Positions 45,706 to 57,845 of a stretch of DNA of 64,000 nt are shown piece after piece. Position numbers and translations under genes: made by a program. The stretch's first letter is position 1, and every line of letters starts with the position of its first letter. Under the pieces are notes generated by a model. The model was given only the letters and a program-made list of their open reading frames with translations. It was not told the DNA's origin and did no database searches. This DNA comes from Bog-366 sp963722555 (GTDB lineage: Bacteria > Acidobacteriota > Terriglobia > UBA7540): contig CAVRNQ010000001.1 in the NCBI GenBank assembly GCA_963722555.1, positions 620,001-684,000 on the forward strand, in the 5' to 3' direction.

Positions 45706-46359
45706 TTATCCGCTATACCCACATACTCCGACGCGGGGAGAGTTGACGACCGGCAAACGCATCTCCTCATCACACTTATGTGCAGCGGCGCACGCTTCGC
45801 AAAGCCAGGCCTCTTCGCACTCTGTACAGATCAGCGTGGCAGGCTGAGTTTTGCATTGGTCGCAGATGATCTGAGGCGGTTCGTTTCTGGCCAGTGATTC
45901 CACAGCATCTTTCGGCGTACCTTGGTTCCAGAATCCCACCACCTTCAAGCTCAGAGTCGTGGTAGAACCAAAGTCATACTCATAGAGGAATTTCGTCCCG
46001 ACATCGAGCACCGTGCTCAACGGCGGTTTCATGCTCCTTTCTCCCTGCATGGCGGAGGAGGAGTAACGCATGCCGTCAATTTCAAAGGCGCTCATGTGAC
46101 CGCAGCATTCCAGCCAAATAGCGCGGAGAAAGCGGTCAAGCTTGTGGAGTGGGGCACTTCCCGGCGCCGCCAGATGCATCCAGTAATCTTTGGCCCATCT
46201 TCCCTCCACTATTAAGTGAAAGGCGGGGGCAAGCTCTGGTTCTTCCGTGATCGCCAGAGCTTGCAGTTGACTACACCCGCTCAGATGCCGCGTCATGGAC
46301 GCTTTGCCAAACCTCTCTCCGCAGAAATCACATTTCCCCATCGATTGCTGTTTCGTCAT
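45706..46359 (-). CDS. Zinc-finger protein with pRiA4b ORF-3-like domain
   Basis: A 217-residue protein. An N-terminal C2HC-type finger (CDFCGERFGKASMTRHLSGC), a central pRiA4b ORF-3-like domain (HKLDRFLRAIWLECCGHMSA, KFLYEYDFGSTTTLSLKV), and a C-terminal Cys-rich cluster (CDQCKTQPATLICTEC... CEACAAAHKC) that looks like a B-box or ribbon. The ORF-3 domain is named after a plasmid gene and is found near mobile elements; its role is unknown. The ATG at 46359 is chosen since the finger starts there. Confidence 0.78.
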   Translation of the reverse strand: MTKQQSMGKCDFCGERFGKASMTRHLSGCSQLQALAITEEPELAPAFHLIVEGRWAKDYWMHLAAPGSAPLHKLDRFLRAIWLECCGHMSAFEIDGMRYSSSAMQGERSMKPPLSTVLDVGTKFLYEYDFGSTTTLSLKVVGFWNQGTPKDAVESLARNEPPQIICDQCKTQPATLICTECEEAWLCEACAAAHKCDEEMRLPVVNSPRVGVCGYSG

Positions 46360-46441
46360 GGTTGAATCTCCTGGTGCTGGTCCTATGTGGAAGCAATGAA
46401 ACATGCCAGCGGCGCACTTCCTGGGTCGAGGCCTGTCCCGT

Positions 46442-47833
46442 TCACGCCGGTTCAAACCGCGCCTGGAAGAAGCGCAGATATTTCGGCTCGTAGGTCATCT
46501 TCAGGCCGCGAGCTTCCTCGCGTTGCTCGTAGACTTCCAGAACCGATTCCGCCACGACGTCCATGTGCGCCTGCGTATAGACGCGGCGGGGAATGGTGAT
46601 GCGCACCAGTTCAAGTTTCGGGAAGTGTTCTTCGCCGGTTTTGGAATCGCGTCCGGCGGAGACGGCGCCGCGTTCCATGGTGCGCACGCCAGAATCGACG
46701 TAAATATTGCAGGCGAGCGCCTGCGCCGGGTACTGCGACTGCGGGACGTGCGGGTAGAACGCCTTGGCGTCGAGAAACACCGCGTGCCCGCCGATGGGCT
46801 TGACGATCGGGATGCCCCAATCGAGCAGGTGATTGCCGAGGTATTCCACCTGGCCGACGCGAGTGCGAATGTGGTCGTCCTCGACGCTCTCCACAATGCC
46901 GCGCGCCATCGCTTCCATGTCGCGCCCCGCGAGGCCCCCATAAGTGTGCAGGCCTTCGTAAACCACCACCAGGTTGCGCGCTTCCTCGTATAAGCCCTGG
47001 TCGTTCGTCGCCAGCCACCCACCGATATTGACCAGCGCGTCTTTCTTGGCGCTCATCGTGCACGTGTCGGTGTACGAACAATACTCCTTGAGGATCTCCG
47101 CCACTTTTTTGGACTGATACCCCGGCTCGCGCTGCTGAATGAAATAGCTATTCTCCACGGCGCGCGTGGCGTCGAGCACGACCGGAATATGGTGCTGCCG
47201 GCACAGCTCGCGGACAGCGCGGATGTTTTCCATCGACTGCGGCTGGCCGCCCGCCATGTTCACGGTGCCCGCGATCGACACATAAGGAATCTTTCCCGGC
47301 CCGGCTTCGCCAATCACGCGCCGGAGCTTCGCGAGATCGACGTTGCCCTTGAACGGGTGCGGGTTCGCGGGGTCGTGCGCCTCATCGATAATGACATCGG
47401 CGAAAGTGCCACCGGCGAGTTCCTGGTGCAGGCGGGTGGTCGTGAAGTACATGTTGCCGGGAATGGTGTCGCCCGGGTGAATCATGATTTTTGAGAGGAT
47501 GTGCTCCGCGGCGCGCCCCTGATGGGTAGGGACAAGATACTTATATCCGTAATACTTTGTTACAGCCTCCCACAAGTTATAAAAGTTTTTGCTGCCCGCG
47601 TAGGCCTCGTCGCCCAGCATCAGCCCCGCCCACTGGCGGTCGCTCATGGCGTTGGTGCCGCTGTCGGTAAGCAGGTCGATGTACACATCCTCGGAGCGCA
47701 GCAGGAAAGTGTTGTGGCCCGCTTCGGCCATGAACTTCACGCGCTGGGCGGGCGTGGTCAGGCGAATCGGTTCCACCATCTTGATTTTCCAGGGCTCCGC
47801 CCAGGAGCGCCGGCTGGGTTTTGGATAGGACAT
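46442..47833 (-). CDS. tpl: Tyrosine phenol-lyase
   Basis: A 463-residue PLP enzyme that splits L-tyrosine into phenol, pyruvate and ammonia. Compared from memory with Citrobacter TPL at a constant offset of seven, the key residues match: PLP lysine K264 (K257, in MSAKKDALVNIGG), T131 (T124), R388 (R381, in GVRTMERG) and F455 (F448). R388 in MERG separates it from tryptophanase, which has VEIG there. The NMYFTTTRLHQE and VNMAGGQP segments are also present. AGGGGG lies before the ATG. It stands alone, upstream of no transporter. Confidence 0.92.
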   Translation of the reverse strand: MSYPKPSRRSWAEPWKIKMVEPIRLTTPAQRVKFMAEAGHNTFLLRSEDVYIDLLTDSGTNAMSDRQWAGLMLGDEAYAGSKNFYNLWEAVTKYYGYKYLVPTHQGRAAEHILSKIMIHPGDTIPGNMYFTTTRLHQELAGGTFADVIIDEAHDPANPHPFKGNVDLAKLRRVIGEAGPGKIPYVSIAGTVNMAGGQPQSMENIRAVRELCRQHHIPVVLDATRAVENSYFIQQREPGYQSKKVAEILKEYCSYTDTCTMSAKKDALVNIGGWLATNDQGLYEEARNLVVVYEGLHTYGGLAGRDMEAMARGIVESVEDDHIRTRVGQVEYLGNHLLDWGIPIVKPIGGHAVFLDAKAFYPHVPQSQYPAQALACNIYVDSGVRTMERGAVSAGRDSKTGEEHFPKLELVRITIPRRVYTQAHMDVVAESVLEVYEQREEARGLKMTYEPKYLRFFQARFEPA

Positions 47834-47955
47834 AGATTTGCCCCCTCAAGGGTTTTTCACATGGCGAGAAAGTATAATGCAATTCCCGTCCCTTGCACCG
47901 TTGCAAGAAGACTTTTCCACGAGCCATCAGAAAACGCAGCGAGGCCCGGCCACGC

Positions 47956-48230
47956 TAGCCCGGATTTCTCACCGCGCCGGGACGCTTTTGGGGTGCTGCC
48001 GGAAGGGCGGGGATTCACAGGCTGCGGAAAAACCGCCAAAACTGTCATCCTGAGGAGCCGCAGGCGGTCCTGAGTGAAACGAAGGAAGGATCTTTGCATT
48101 TGCCTGATTCTACAAATGCAGAGATTCTTCGCGAAGTTAACCCTGAGCGGGCAGGGCGAGATTCTTCGCTTCGCTCAGAATGACAGCGAAGGGCTCAGAA
48201 TGGCAGCAGGGAGCGTTTTTCCGCAGCCCG
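47956..48230. repeat. Composite repeat: TCATCCTGAG element inside half of the CCCGGATTTCTCACC element
   Basis: TAGCCCGGATTTCTCACC starts a left half of the outer family up to GGAAGGGCGGGGATT (to 48015). From there CAGGCTGCGGAAAAAC begins a full TCATCCTGAG-type element that ends TTTTTCCGCAGCCC at 48229, directly at the stop of the regulator gene (48231). The outer right half is missing. The join is at the same place as in the composite at 57.9 kb. No gene was seen in 47834-48230. Confidence 0.75.
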
Positions 48231-49592
48231 CTACGGCCTCTTGATCCCGAATTTTTCCAGGCGATATTGCAGAGTGCGGAAGGTCATGCCGAGCAATTGC
48301 GCGGCGCGGGTGATATTCCAATTGGAGCGCTGCAAGGCTTCCACGATCTTGGCTTTCTCGTGTTCTTCCCAGGAGCCTTCGGGGATGACAGGCTGGAGCC
48401 CGCTCTCCGCCGGCAAGCCCGCGCCGGCCGCTGATTCCACCGACGCCGCCCGCTCCGGTGTGGGCTGGAGGACTTCCGGCGGCAGGTCGTCGAGCTCAAT
48501 GCAATCGGTTTCTCCCAGCACCACGGCGCGTTCCATGGCCCATTCGAGCTGGCGGATGTTTCCGGGCCACGCGTAGGCGCGCAAAGCCTCGAGCGCTTCG
48601 GCGGAGATTCTCCCCACAGGCCGGCCGGCCACCAGCGCCGCCTTGCGCATGAAGTGATGGGCGAGGATGTCAATGTCGTCGCCGCGTTCGCGCAGCGGCG
48701 GGCAGACGATGGGAATGACGTTCAGGCGGTAATAGAGGTCCTCGCGGAACTGCCCTTCCTGGAAGCGCTGCTCCAGGTTGCGATTGGTGGCGGCGATGAT
48801 GCGCACGTCGGTCTTGAGGGCTTCGGTTCCGCCCACGCGGAAGAACTCGCGCTCCTGCAGCACGCGCAGGATCTTGGCCTGCATGCCGAGGCTGGTGTCA
48901 CCGATCTCATCGAGGAATAGGGTGGACTGGTGGGCGCGCTCGAACAGGCCGCGCTTCATCTGGTGCGCGTCGGTGAAGGCGCCTCTTTCGTGGCCGAAGA
49001 GCTCGCTTTCCAGCAGGGTTTCCGTCAGCGCCGCGCAGTTGACGGCCAGGAACGGCCGCTCGCGCCGCGGGCTGTGGTGGTGAATTTCCCGCGCCACCAG
49101 TTCCTTGCCCGTGCCGCTTTCGCCCAGGATCAACACCGTGTGCGCGCTGGGCGCCACCTTCAGGATCATGCGCATCATGGCCTTGGTGGCCGGCGAATCT
49201 CCGATGATGGTGCGCTTCAGGGTAGCCAGACGCTGGAAGACTTCCGCCACGACTTCCAGCAGCGTGTCGCGGTCGACGGGCTTTTCCAGATACTGATAGA
49301 CGCCCTTGCGCGTGGCCTCCACGGCCGACTGGATGGAAGGATAGCCGGTGATGAGGATGACCGCGACGGTGGGATCTTCGGCCACGATTTCGCTGAGCAA
49401 CTGCAGGCCGGTCATGCCGGTCAGGTTGAGGTCGGTGATGACCAGGTCGAAGCGGCTCTGGGCGAGTACTTTTATGGCCGCTTCGCCGCTGGGGGCGGTT
49501 TCCGCTGCGTAGCCCTCGCCTTGCAGGATGTCGCGATAAATCTCGCGCTGCCGTTCTTCGTCGTCAACAACCAGGATATCGCCTTCAGGCAT
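48231..49592 (-). CDS. NtrC-family sigma-54 response regulator
   Basis: A 453-residue enhancer-binding protein: receiver (phospho-acceptor D54 in VITDLNLTGMTG, Lys in EKPVD), AAA+ domain with Walker A GESGTGKE (157-164), Walker B LFLDEIGD (225-232), and Fis-type HTH at the end (NITRAAQLLGMTFRTLQYRL). The sigma-54-contact loop reads GAFTDA (204-209) in place of GAFTGA, a change that can reduce or alter sigma-54 activation. It is co-directional with a kinase gene whose stop is 12 bases upstream, so the two form one two-component system. Targets are unknown. Confidence 0.93.
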   Translation of the reverse strand: MPEGDILVVDDEERQREIYRDILQGEGYAAETAPSGEAAIKVLAQSRFDLVITDLNLTGMTGLQLLSEIVAEDPTVAVILITGYPSIQSAVEATRKGVYQYLEKPVDRDTLLEVVAEVFQRLATLKRTIIGDSPATKAMMRMILKVAPSAHTVLILGESGTGKELVAREIHHHSPRRERPFLAVNCAALTETLLESELFGHERGAFTDAHQMKRGLFERAHQSTLFLDEIGDTSLGMQAKILRVLQEREFFRVGGTEALKTDVRIIAATNRNLEQRFQEGQFREDLYYRLNVIPIVCPPLRERGDDIDILAHHFMRKAALVAGRPVGRISAEALEALRAYAWPGNIRQLEWAMERAVVLGETDCIELDDLPPEVLQPTPERAASVESAAGAGLPAESGLQPVIPEGSWEEHEKAKIVEALQRSNWNITRAAQLLGMTFRTLQYRLEKFGIKRP

Positions 49593-49604
49593 GGAGACGC
49601 GTCC

Positions 49605-51116
49605 TCAAGCGGCTGGAGTCGCGGTCAGAGACGCGGCCTCGGGGACGGAGGGGCGAGGCTCGGGGAGTTCCACCACCATCACGGTGCCCGGCATCTCACC
49701 GTCGGTCACGAAAATTCTCCCGCCGTGGTCCTCCACGATCTTCTTGGTGATGGCCAGGCCCAGTCCGAAGCCGGTGGCTTTCGTCGAATAGAATGGCGCG
49801 AAAACCCTGTCGCGGTCTTCGGGAGGAATGCCGGCTCCCGTGTCCGCAAAGCGCAATTGCAGAAACGCGGCGCCCCTGCTGTCCTGGACGTTCTGCGCCG
49901 TGATCCCCACCCGGCCCCCGCGCGGCATGGCCTGAATGGCGTTGGTCAGGATGTTCAGGAAGCAGGTCTTGATCTGCGCCGGGTCCAATCGGAAGATGGG
50001 CAAATCTTTGGGCAGGTCCGCGCTGATTTTGACGCTCTGCCGGCGGCCCTGTTTCGCGGCCAGCGCCACGGCCTCCTCCAGGGTGGCGCGCAGATCGCAG
50101 GACGCCAGGGCGGGTGGCATCTGCCGCCCCGCCGACAGGAAATCACTCACGAGGTGATTCATCCGGCCAATTTCTTCCTTGATGTTCTGCAGGTTGCGCT
50201 GCAACTCAACCCGGGCGTGCTCGTCGCCATCGGCATGCTTGGCGCGAATCTGGTCGATGCTAAGATTGATGAAGTTGAGTGAGTTGCGCACCTCATGCGC
50301 GACGGTGGCCGCAAACCGCCCTAACAGCGAGAGTTTTTCCGCCTCGTTCAGCCGCTCCTGCAGCTCCCGGTTCTGCCGCAGGCGGTCGACCATCTGGTTA
50401 AAGGTCTCGCAAAGCTTGCCGATTTCGTCCGTCCGGTCCACGGGCAGCGAGACGTAGAGATTCCCCTGCGCCACCTGCCGTGCACCCACCACCAGCAGGT
50501 CGATGGGCTTGGTGAATCGAAACGCCAGATAGACTACGGCGAAGATCCCCGCCAGCATCGTGCAAAGAATCCACGCCAGGCGCACCACGTATATCCTGCG
50601 AAGCATCTCACCCACCTCATCCATTTCGCCCCGAATCTGTGCGTAACCGAGCACCTTGTCCCCTTGCACGATAGGAAATTCGATCATGTAGGGCTTCTGC
50701 TCGATGCTGGGATCGATGTCCACATCATGCAGTTCGGCGGAGATTTGGATGGGATTTTCCTTGCTGGGCGCACGCCGTTTCTTCAAGGGGATCTTCTTGC
50801 CCACCTGGGCGGGGTTCGTGCTCGCCACCACTTCGCCGGAAGGCGAAGCCACCGTAATCGAAGAAAGGCCTGCGTCTTTCAAGGCCTTTTGGTAAAGCTG
50901 CAGGGCCTGCTTGGGGTCAATATTCTGAGGGATGCGCTCGGGCGCTATCTGGATGATTTGGAGCAAGTCGGAAGTCTGCCCGGCGACGTAAGCCTTCACC
51001 TGGCGGTTGTGGCTCATGTACGTCACCATCAGGACCACGCTGGTGCACACCATAGTCAGGAACAGCACCAGCGCCAAGCGGGTTCTAAAACGAAGATTGA
51101 GCACCAGACCCCTCAA
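49605..51116 (-). CDS. Membrane sensor histidine kinase (NtrB-like, HAMP)
   Basis: A 503-residue kinase with two membrane helices (about 15-33 and 180-200) enclosing a periplasmic sensor loop of about 145 residues, then HAMP (TKPIDLLVVGARQVAQGN), HisKA with H274 in VAHEVRNSLN, and HATPase_c with NILTNAIQAM, DTGAGI and GFGLGLAIT. It is encoded just upstream of the sigma-54 regulator and should phosphorylate it. The signal is unknown; the loop has no recognised domain. Confidence 0.92.
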   Translation of the reverse strand: MRGLVLNLRFRTRLALVLFLTMVCTSVVLMVTYMSHNRQVKAYVAGQTSDLLQIIQIAPERIPQNIDPKQALQLYQKALKDAGLSSITVASPSGEVVASTNPAQVGKKIPLKKRRAPSKENPIQISAELHDVDIDPSIEQKPYMIEFPIVQGDKVLGYAQIRGEMDEVGEMLRRIYVVRLAWILCTMLAGIFAVVYLAFRFTKPIDLLVVGARQVAQGNLYVSLPVDRTDEIGKLCETFNQMVDRLRQNRELQERLNEAEKLSLLGRFAATVAHEVRNSLNFINLSIDQIRAKHADGDEHARVELQRNLQNIKEEIGRMNHLVSDFLSAGRQMPPALASCDLRATLEEAVALAAKQGRRQSVKISADLPKDLPIFRLDPAQIKTCFLNILTNAIQAMPRGGRVGITAQNVQDSRGAAFLQLRFADTGAGIPPEDRDRVFAPFYSTKATGFGLGLAITKKIVEDHGGRIFVTDGEMPGTVMVVELPEPRPSVPEAASLTATPAA

Positions 51117-51199
51117 CGCCTCTCGGGACCTCTATCCCTCTGAGGACAAATTCTAGCGGAATGGGTGCGCCGGGTCAACGCAGGGATGGGGAGCGTTGC

Positions 51200-51335
51200 G
51201 CGGGTGGCGCCGACATCGCCTTTTATCTCGGCGGCCGTTAAGTAGCTAGGACAGGCTATGGATAGGACGCGGTGACGGAGATGTTGCGCGTGCTCGTGGG
51301 GCGCATACATCAAAGACAATGTATGCGCCACCCGC
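51200..51335. repeat. Palindromic repeat, GCGGGTGGCGC family (copy 3)
   Basis: Ends GCGGGTGGCGC and GCGCCACCCGC are exact inverses. Inside: CCGACATCGCC...TTATCTCGG and GCATACAT/ATGTATGC hairpins as in the copies at 29.1 and 42.0 kb, plus about 55 bases not in the short copy. It fills the gap between the kinase gene and the end of the winged-helix kinase. Confidence 0.75.
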
Positions 51336-51371
51336 GATGGTTGAATGCCGGCTCGCCACTTGTCACTGCTC

Positions 51372-54530
<3,159 letters not shown>

Positions 54531-54609
54531 TGCGGACGCCTCTCTTGTCAGGGGGAAGCCAGTACGGAGCAAGGTCCGAACCGGAAGAAGTAACGACCCC
54601 TTCCCCTGG

Positions 54610-54807
54610 GAGGTTGATGAAAAACCCGTCGGAGTGTCATCCTGAGGAGCCGCAGGCGGCGAAGGATCTCTGTATTTGCTTGATTCCACAAATACTGAGA
54701 TTCTTCGCGCAGTTTACCCTGAGCGAAATACCGAGATCCTTCGCTTCGCTCAGGATGACAGCGAACGGGCTCAGAATGACACAGCCCAGAGGTTTTTCAA
54801 CAACCTC
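54610..54807. repeat. TCATCCTGAG-family repeat (copy 5) with variant ends
   Basis: Ends GAGGTTGATGAAAAACC and GGTTTTTCAACAACCTC are inverted but differ from the GGCTGCGG ends of other copies; inner GTCATCCTGAGGAGCCG and CTCAGGATGACAG arms are the same. It lies upstream of the winged-helix kinase gene. The rest of 54531-55055 shows no gene. Confidence 0.75.
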
Positions 54808-55055
54808 CTGGCGATTGAAGCTGGGGCGGAGTTTACCACTCAGATAGCTAAAGTCAAGGTCCTTATCCGCAGGTCCTTATACCTTTCCTGCCAACCTCAA
54901 CTCCTTTGCGAACAATGAGTTCCCTTATGACCATAGCTTTAAGAAAGGTATGACCTTGCTTGCATTGAGGTAGCTGCCTACCTACTACCAAATGGGCGTC
55001 ACCAAGCGGCCCGCCTGGCCAGCAGTCGAAGCCGGCGGGCAGAGAGGTGACGGCC

Positions 55056-55718
55056 ATGAACCAATCTTTCAAGGGCTGCGTTCTACTTGCAGCGCTTTTG
55101 ACTTTTGCCCCACAGGCTCTGCCGGAGGATAGGAGTGGGAATCCTGCCGGACTCCCGCCGACAATCAACGTGCGGGTCCACAACTACGCCCAGGTTTCGA
55201 GCGAAATCCTGACCCAAGCCGAAGTCGCAGCCGCAGAAATCCTGGGCAAAGCAGGCGTTCAGATCACCTGGACCAACTGCGACCCCGCGCGGAGGGACCT
55301 TGGCGACGCAGCCGGGTGCAATCAGTTCCTGGGGCCAACCAACTTGGGTGTGAGAATCCTCCCGCAATTTGGAGTCATCCCGGGCATCACGAAAAGAACC
55401 ATGGGCCTTGCCGTGGGAGAGCTCGCCAGCGTCTCCTTCCGCCGGGTCAAAGAAGAGGCGGCAGAGTTCGGAGTACAGCCCTACGAAGTGCTCGGCCCCG
55501 CCATCGCCCACGAAATCGGCCACCTGCTGCTAGGGTCGCAGGGGCATTCTCCCACCGGGATCATGCGGGCCCGCTGGCGACGCGAGGACTATGAACACGC
55601 CCCCCGCGGCGCCTTCAAGTTTGCCGCCCAGCAGGCTGAGCAGATGCGCGCCGAGGTCTCAACGCGGAACAGGATGCAACAGTCTGAGGCGCTTCCTGAA
55701 ACTGCGGCGCGGAAGTAG
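55056..55718 (+). CDS. Small secreted metzincin-like protease candidate
   Basis: A 220-residue protein with a signal peptide (CVLLAALLTFAPQALPE). The only clear motif is HEIGHLLLGSQGHSPTGIM (152-170): H152, E153, H156, G160, H164, then M170 in a GIM turn. Metzincins have HExxHxxGxxH plus a Met turn; here the two spacers are one residue longer each, so it is either a variant family or a related zincin. Cys75 and Cys88 may form a disulfide. AGAGAGG lies eight bases before the ATG at 55056; a GTG three codons earlier is possible. It sits between two large winged-helix genes on the other strand. Confidence 0.72.
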   Translation: MNQSFKGCVLLAALLTFAPQALPEDRSGNPAGLPPTINVRVHNYAQVSSEILTQAEVAAAEILGKAGVQITWTNCDPARRDLGDAAGCNQFLGPTNLGVRILPQFGVIPGITKRTMGLAVGELASVSFRRVKEEAAEFGVQPYEVLGPAIAHEIGHLLLGSQGHSPTGIMRARWRREDYEHAPRGAFKFAAQQAEQMRAEVSTRNRMQQSEALPETAARK

Positions 55719-55835
55719 TCGGCTCGACCTTTACGGTGCGGCCAAATCAGATGATCAGAAGGGGCCAAACCAAGTTGACAAAACGATGAGGCATTTCAAC
55801 TCGCGCCGAAATCACCTACTCAGGCCTATGTAGCA

Positions 55836-57776
55836 CTACGGCGGGAAGTTCATGCGGCGCAGGAGGTCCTGAAAGCGCGGGTCGGAGCGCAGGGGGTCCC
55901 AAGCTGGGAGTACTTTGAGCTGATTCATCGCCCAGTGGTGTTGCTTGTAAGCCTTCTCCAGGGACACGAAGGCATCATCCTTATGTCCAAGCCGAGTATG
56001 GACTATGGCAGTGAAGTAGGGGTCAGTCAGTCGTCCAAGGTCCCACTTCAGGTAACCCTTGTATCCCGACTGGCGGTAGGCGCGACCAAGTGAGGCGACT
56101 TCCTCGGGCTGGGCCCCCGACAGAGTCATGGCCTTCTGGCGGGCCGTGACAGCTTCCTCATACATTCCCATCTGCTCATATGCACTCCCGAGGAAGCCGT
56201 ATCCTCGAGGGTCATCTGGCTCCAGCTCGATAGTGTGCCGCAACTGCGGTATTGCTTGGTTGTACTGCCGCGCCATAGAGTACATTGAACCCAAGGCCAG
56301 GTTTGCCGTGACGGAGAGCGGATCGCGCTCGACGGCGCGCTTTGCCTCCGTGAGACCTTCAGCGAAGCGGCCCATCGACGTTAAGTACCAGGCGTATTCG
56401 TAGCGAGCCTCCGCCAGGTTCGGATTGAGCGCCAGCGCCCGCTTGAATTCCCTCTCCGCCTCACCCCAGTTCCAACGATGAAAGAATGCTCTCACTGCCA
56501 GTGTGTACCGCACTTCGGGAAGCGTGTCATCGATCTCCAGCGCTGTGCTCAACGCTGCGTTGAATCTGGGCAGGACCTCTTGGGGTGGCAGAGAACCTTC
56601 CATCCAAAGCCACCCGTAGGAGTTGGCCAGCCCCGCGTAAGCCGGAGCCCACTTGGGGTCGGCCTCGATCGCCTTCTGAAAGTACGCGATGGCTTTCTGG
56701 AACTCGTCTGGCCTCCACTTGTAATAGTGATACTGGCCCTGAAGGTAAAGCTCGTAGGCCACGGGGTTGACGGGACGGGCGTGGACGAGGCGGGCATTTT
56801 CCTCCGGAGTCAGCCTGACTTGCACCTCCCGGGCGATGGCCTGCCCTACCTCGCCCTGCAACGCCAGCACATCGGGCAGATCGCGTTCGTAGGTTTCGGC
56901 CCAAAGGTGCCGGTCGCTCGGGGCGTGCAGCAAGTTGGCCGTGATGCGCACGCGGTTTTCTGAGCGCTGTACGGTGCCTTCCACGATGGCGTCCACGTTC
57001 AATTCGCGCGCAATCTGGGGCAGCGGCTTCTTGGTCCCCTTGTACTGCATCACGGAGGTCCGTGAGATGACCCGCAGGGCGCTGATTTTGCCGAGGTTGG
57101 TGATCAACTCCTCGGTCATGCCATCGGCGAAGTATTCCTGCTCGGGGTCGTGGGAGAGGTTTTCGAACGGCAGGACGGCGATGGATTGGATTTGTAGGGG
57201 CGGTTCGCGGGCCGCCCTTTTGGCCCGTAAAACGCGGTCGCGCAGGCCAGCGACATTGAGGGCAAAAAGCACGGCCACCACGGCTACCACCAAGCCGCCT
57301 GCCACCGCGACAGCCCAGTGTCTTCGTAGGAGCGATTCATGAATCGCCCCTGCCACGACCACCCGCTGACCCCCTCCTGAACCAGGAGGGGAATCGCCTT
57401 TGGCTCCCCTCCTCTCCGAGGCGGGGGCTGGGGGGTGGCGCCCCTCCACCGGCGCGATAAAGCGATAACCGTGGCGCGGCAAGGTTTCGATGAAGCGCGG
57501 CGTACCCGGATCGTCCCCCAAGGCCTCGCGCAGCTTTTTGATCGAGCTGTTTACGCTGTGTTCGAAATCAATGAAGGTGTCCCCCGGCCAGAGCTTGTCT
57601 CGGATCTCTTCGCGGGTCACCAGCTCGCCCGGGCACTCCAGCAGCAGGGCGAGGACTTGAAAGGGCTGACCGTGCAGCTTGACCTTCAGTCCGTGCTTGC
57701 GCAGTTCTCCGGTGCGAAGGTCCACTTCGAAAACACTGAAGCGCAACAGGCGCGGCCGGGCATTACTGTCTTTCAT
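55836..57776 (-). CDS. Winged helix - membrane helix - TPR regulator (CadC-like)
   Basis: A 646-residue protein. OmpR/CadC-type winged helix (1-112, LLRFSVFEVDLRTGELRKHG to HGYRFIAPVEG), membrane helix about 154-174, then a TolB-N/FlgO-like alpha/beta domain (about 195-320; IAVLPFENLSHDPEQEYFAD, MTEELITNLG) and a C-terminal TPR array (about 335-640). The winged-helix part is closely like that of the kinase upstream (shared GQPxxxLxLLLxxPGxLVTREE), suggesting duplication. Linkers 112-152 and 178-194 are encoded by repeat-like DNA. It is probably a membrane-bound transcription regulator; no signal known. Confidence 0.9.
   Translation of the reverse strand: MKDSNARPRLLRFSVFEVDLRTGELRKHGLKVKLHGQPFQVLALLLECPGELVTREEIRDKLWPGDTFIDFEHSVNSSIKKLREALGDDPGTPRFIETLPRHGYRFIAPVEGRHPPAPASERRGAKGDSPPGSGGGQRVVVAGAIHESLLRRHWAVAVAGGLVVAVVAVLFALNVAGLRDRVLRAKRAAREPPLQIQSIAVLPFENLSHDPEQEYFADGMTEELITNLGKISALRVISRTSVMQYKGTKKPLPQIARELNVDAIVEGTVQRSENRVRITANLLHAPSDRHLWAETYERDLPDVLALQGEVGQAIAREVQVRLTPEENARLVHARPVNPVAYELYLQGQYHYYKWRPDEFQKAIAYFQKAIEADPKWAPAYAGLANSYGWLWMEGSLPPQEVLPRFNAALSTALEIDDTLPEVRYTLAVRAFFHRWNWGEAEREFKRALALNPNLAEARYEYAWYLTSMGRFAEGLTEAKRAVERDPLSVTANLALGSMYSMARQYNQAIPQLRHTIELEPDDPRGYGFLGSAYEQMGMYEEAVTARQKAMTLSGAQPEEVASLGRAYRQSGYKGYLKWDLGRLTDPYFTAIVHTRLGHKDDAFVSLEKAYKQHHWAMNQLKVLPAWDPLRSDPRFQDLLRRMNFPP
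57196..57443. repeat. Repeat-derived DNA within the coding region of the CadC-like gene
   Basis: Two segments flank the membrane-helix codons: GTAGGGGCGG...CCGCCC near 57196-57230, and 57321-57443 with GTAGGAGCGATTCATGAATC plus CCCCCTCCTGAACCAGGAGG. The second closely resembles intergenic DNA near 26440-26530 and 61430-61530. They are read in frame as Gly/Pro/Arg-rich linkers. Confidence 0.65.
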
Positions 57777-57845
57777 TGGGGTCGCTTCCCCCTTGTTGAC
57801 GGTAAGTGTATCACTACACGAGTTCCCTTGATAGGCAAACCACTA

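Noticed and set aside
45644..45847. Possible HicA or PIN toxin after hicB
   Set aside because: The plus-strand frames do not match either family and lie opposite the end of the well-supported zinc-finger gene.
46442..47833. Tryptophanase
   Set aside because: Position 388 is Arg in MERG, as in tyrosine phenol-lyase; tryptophanase has VEIG there.
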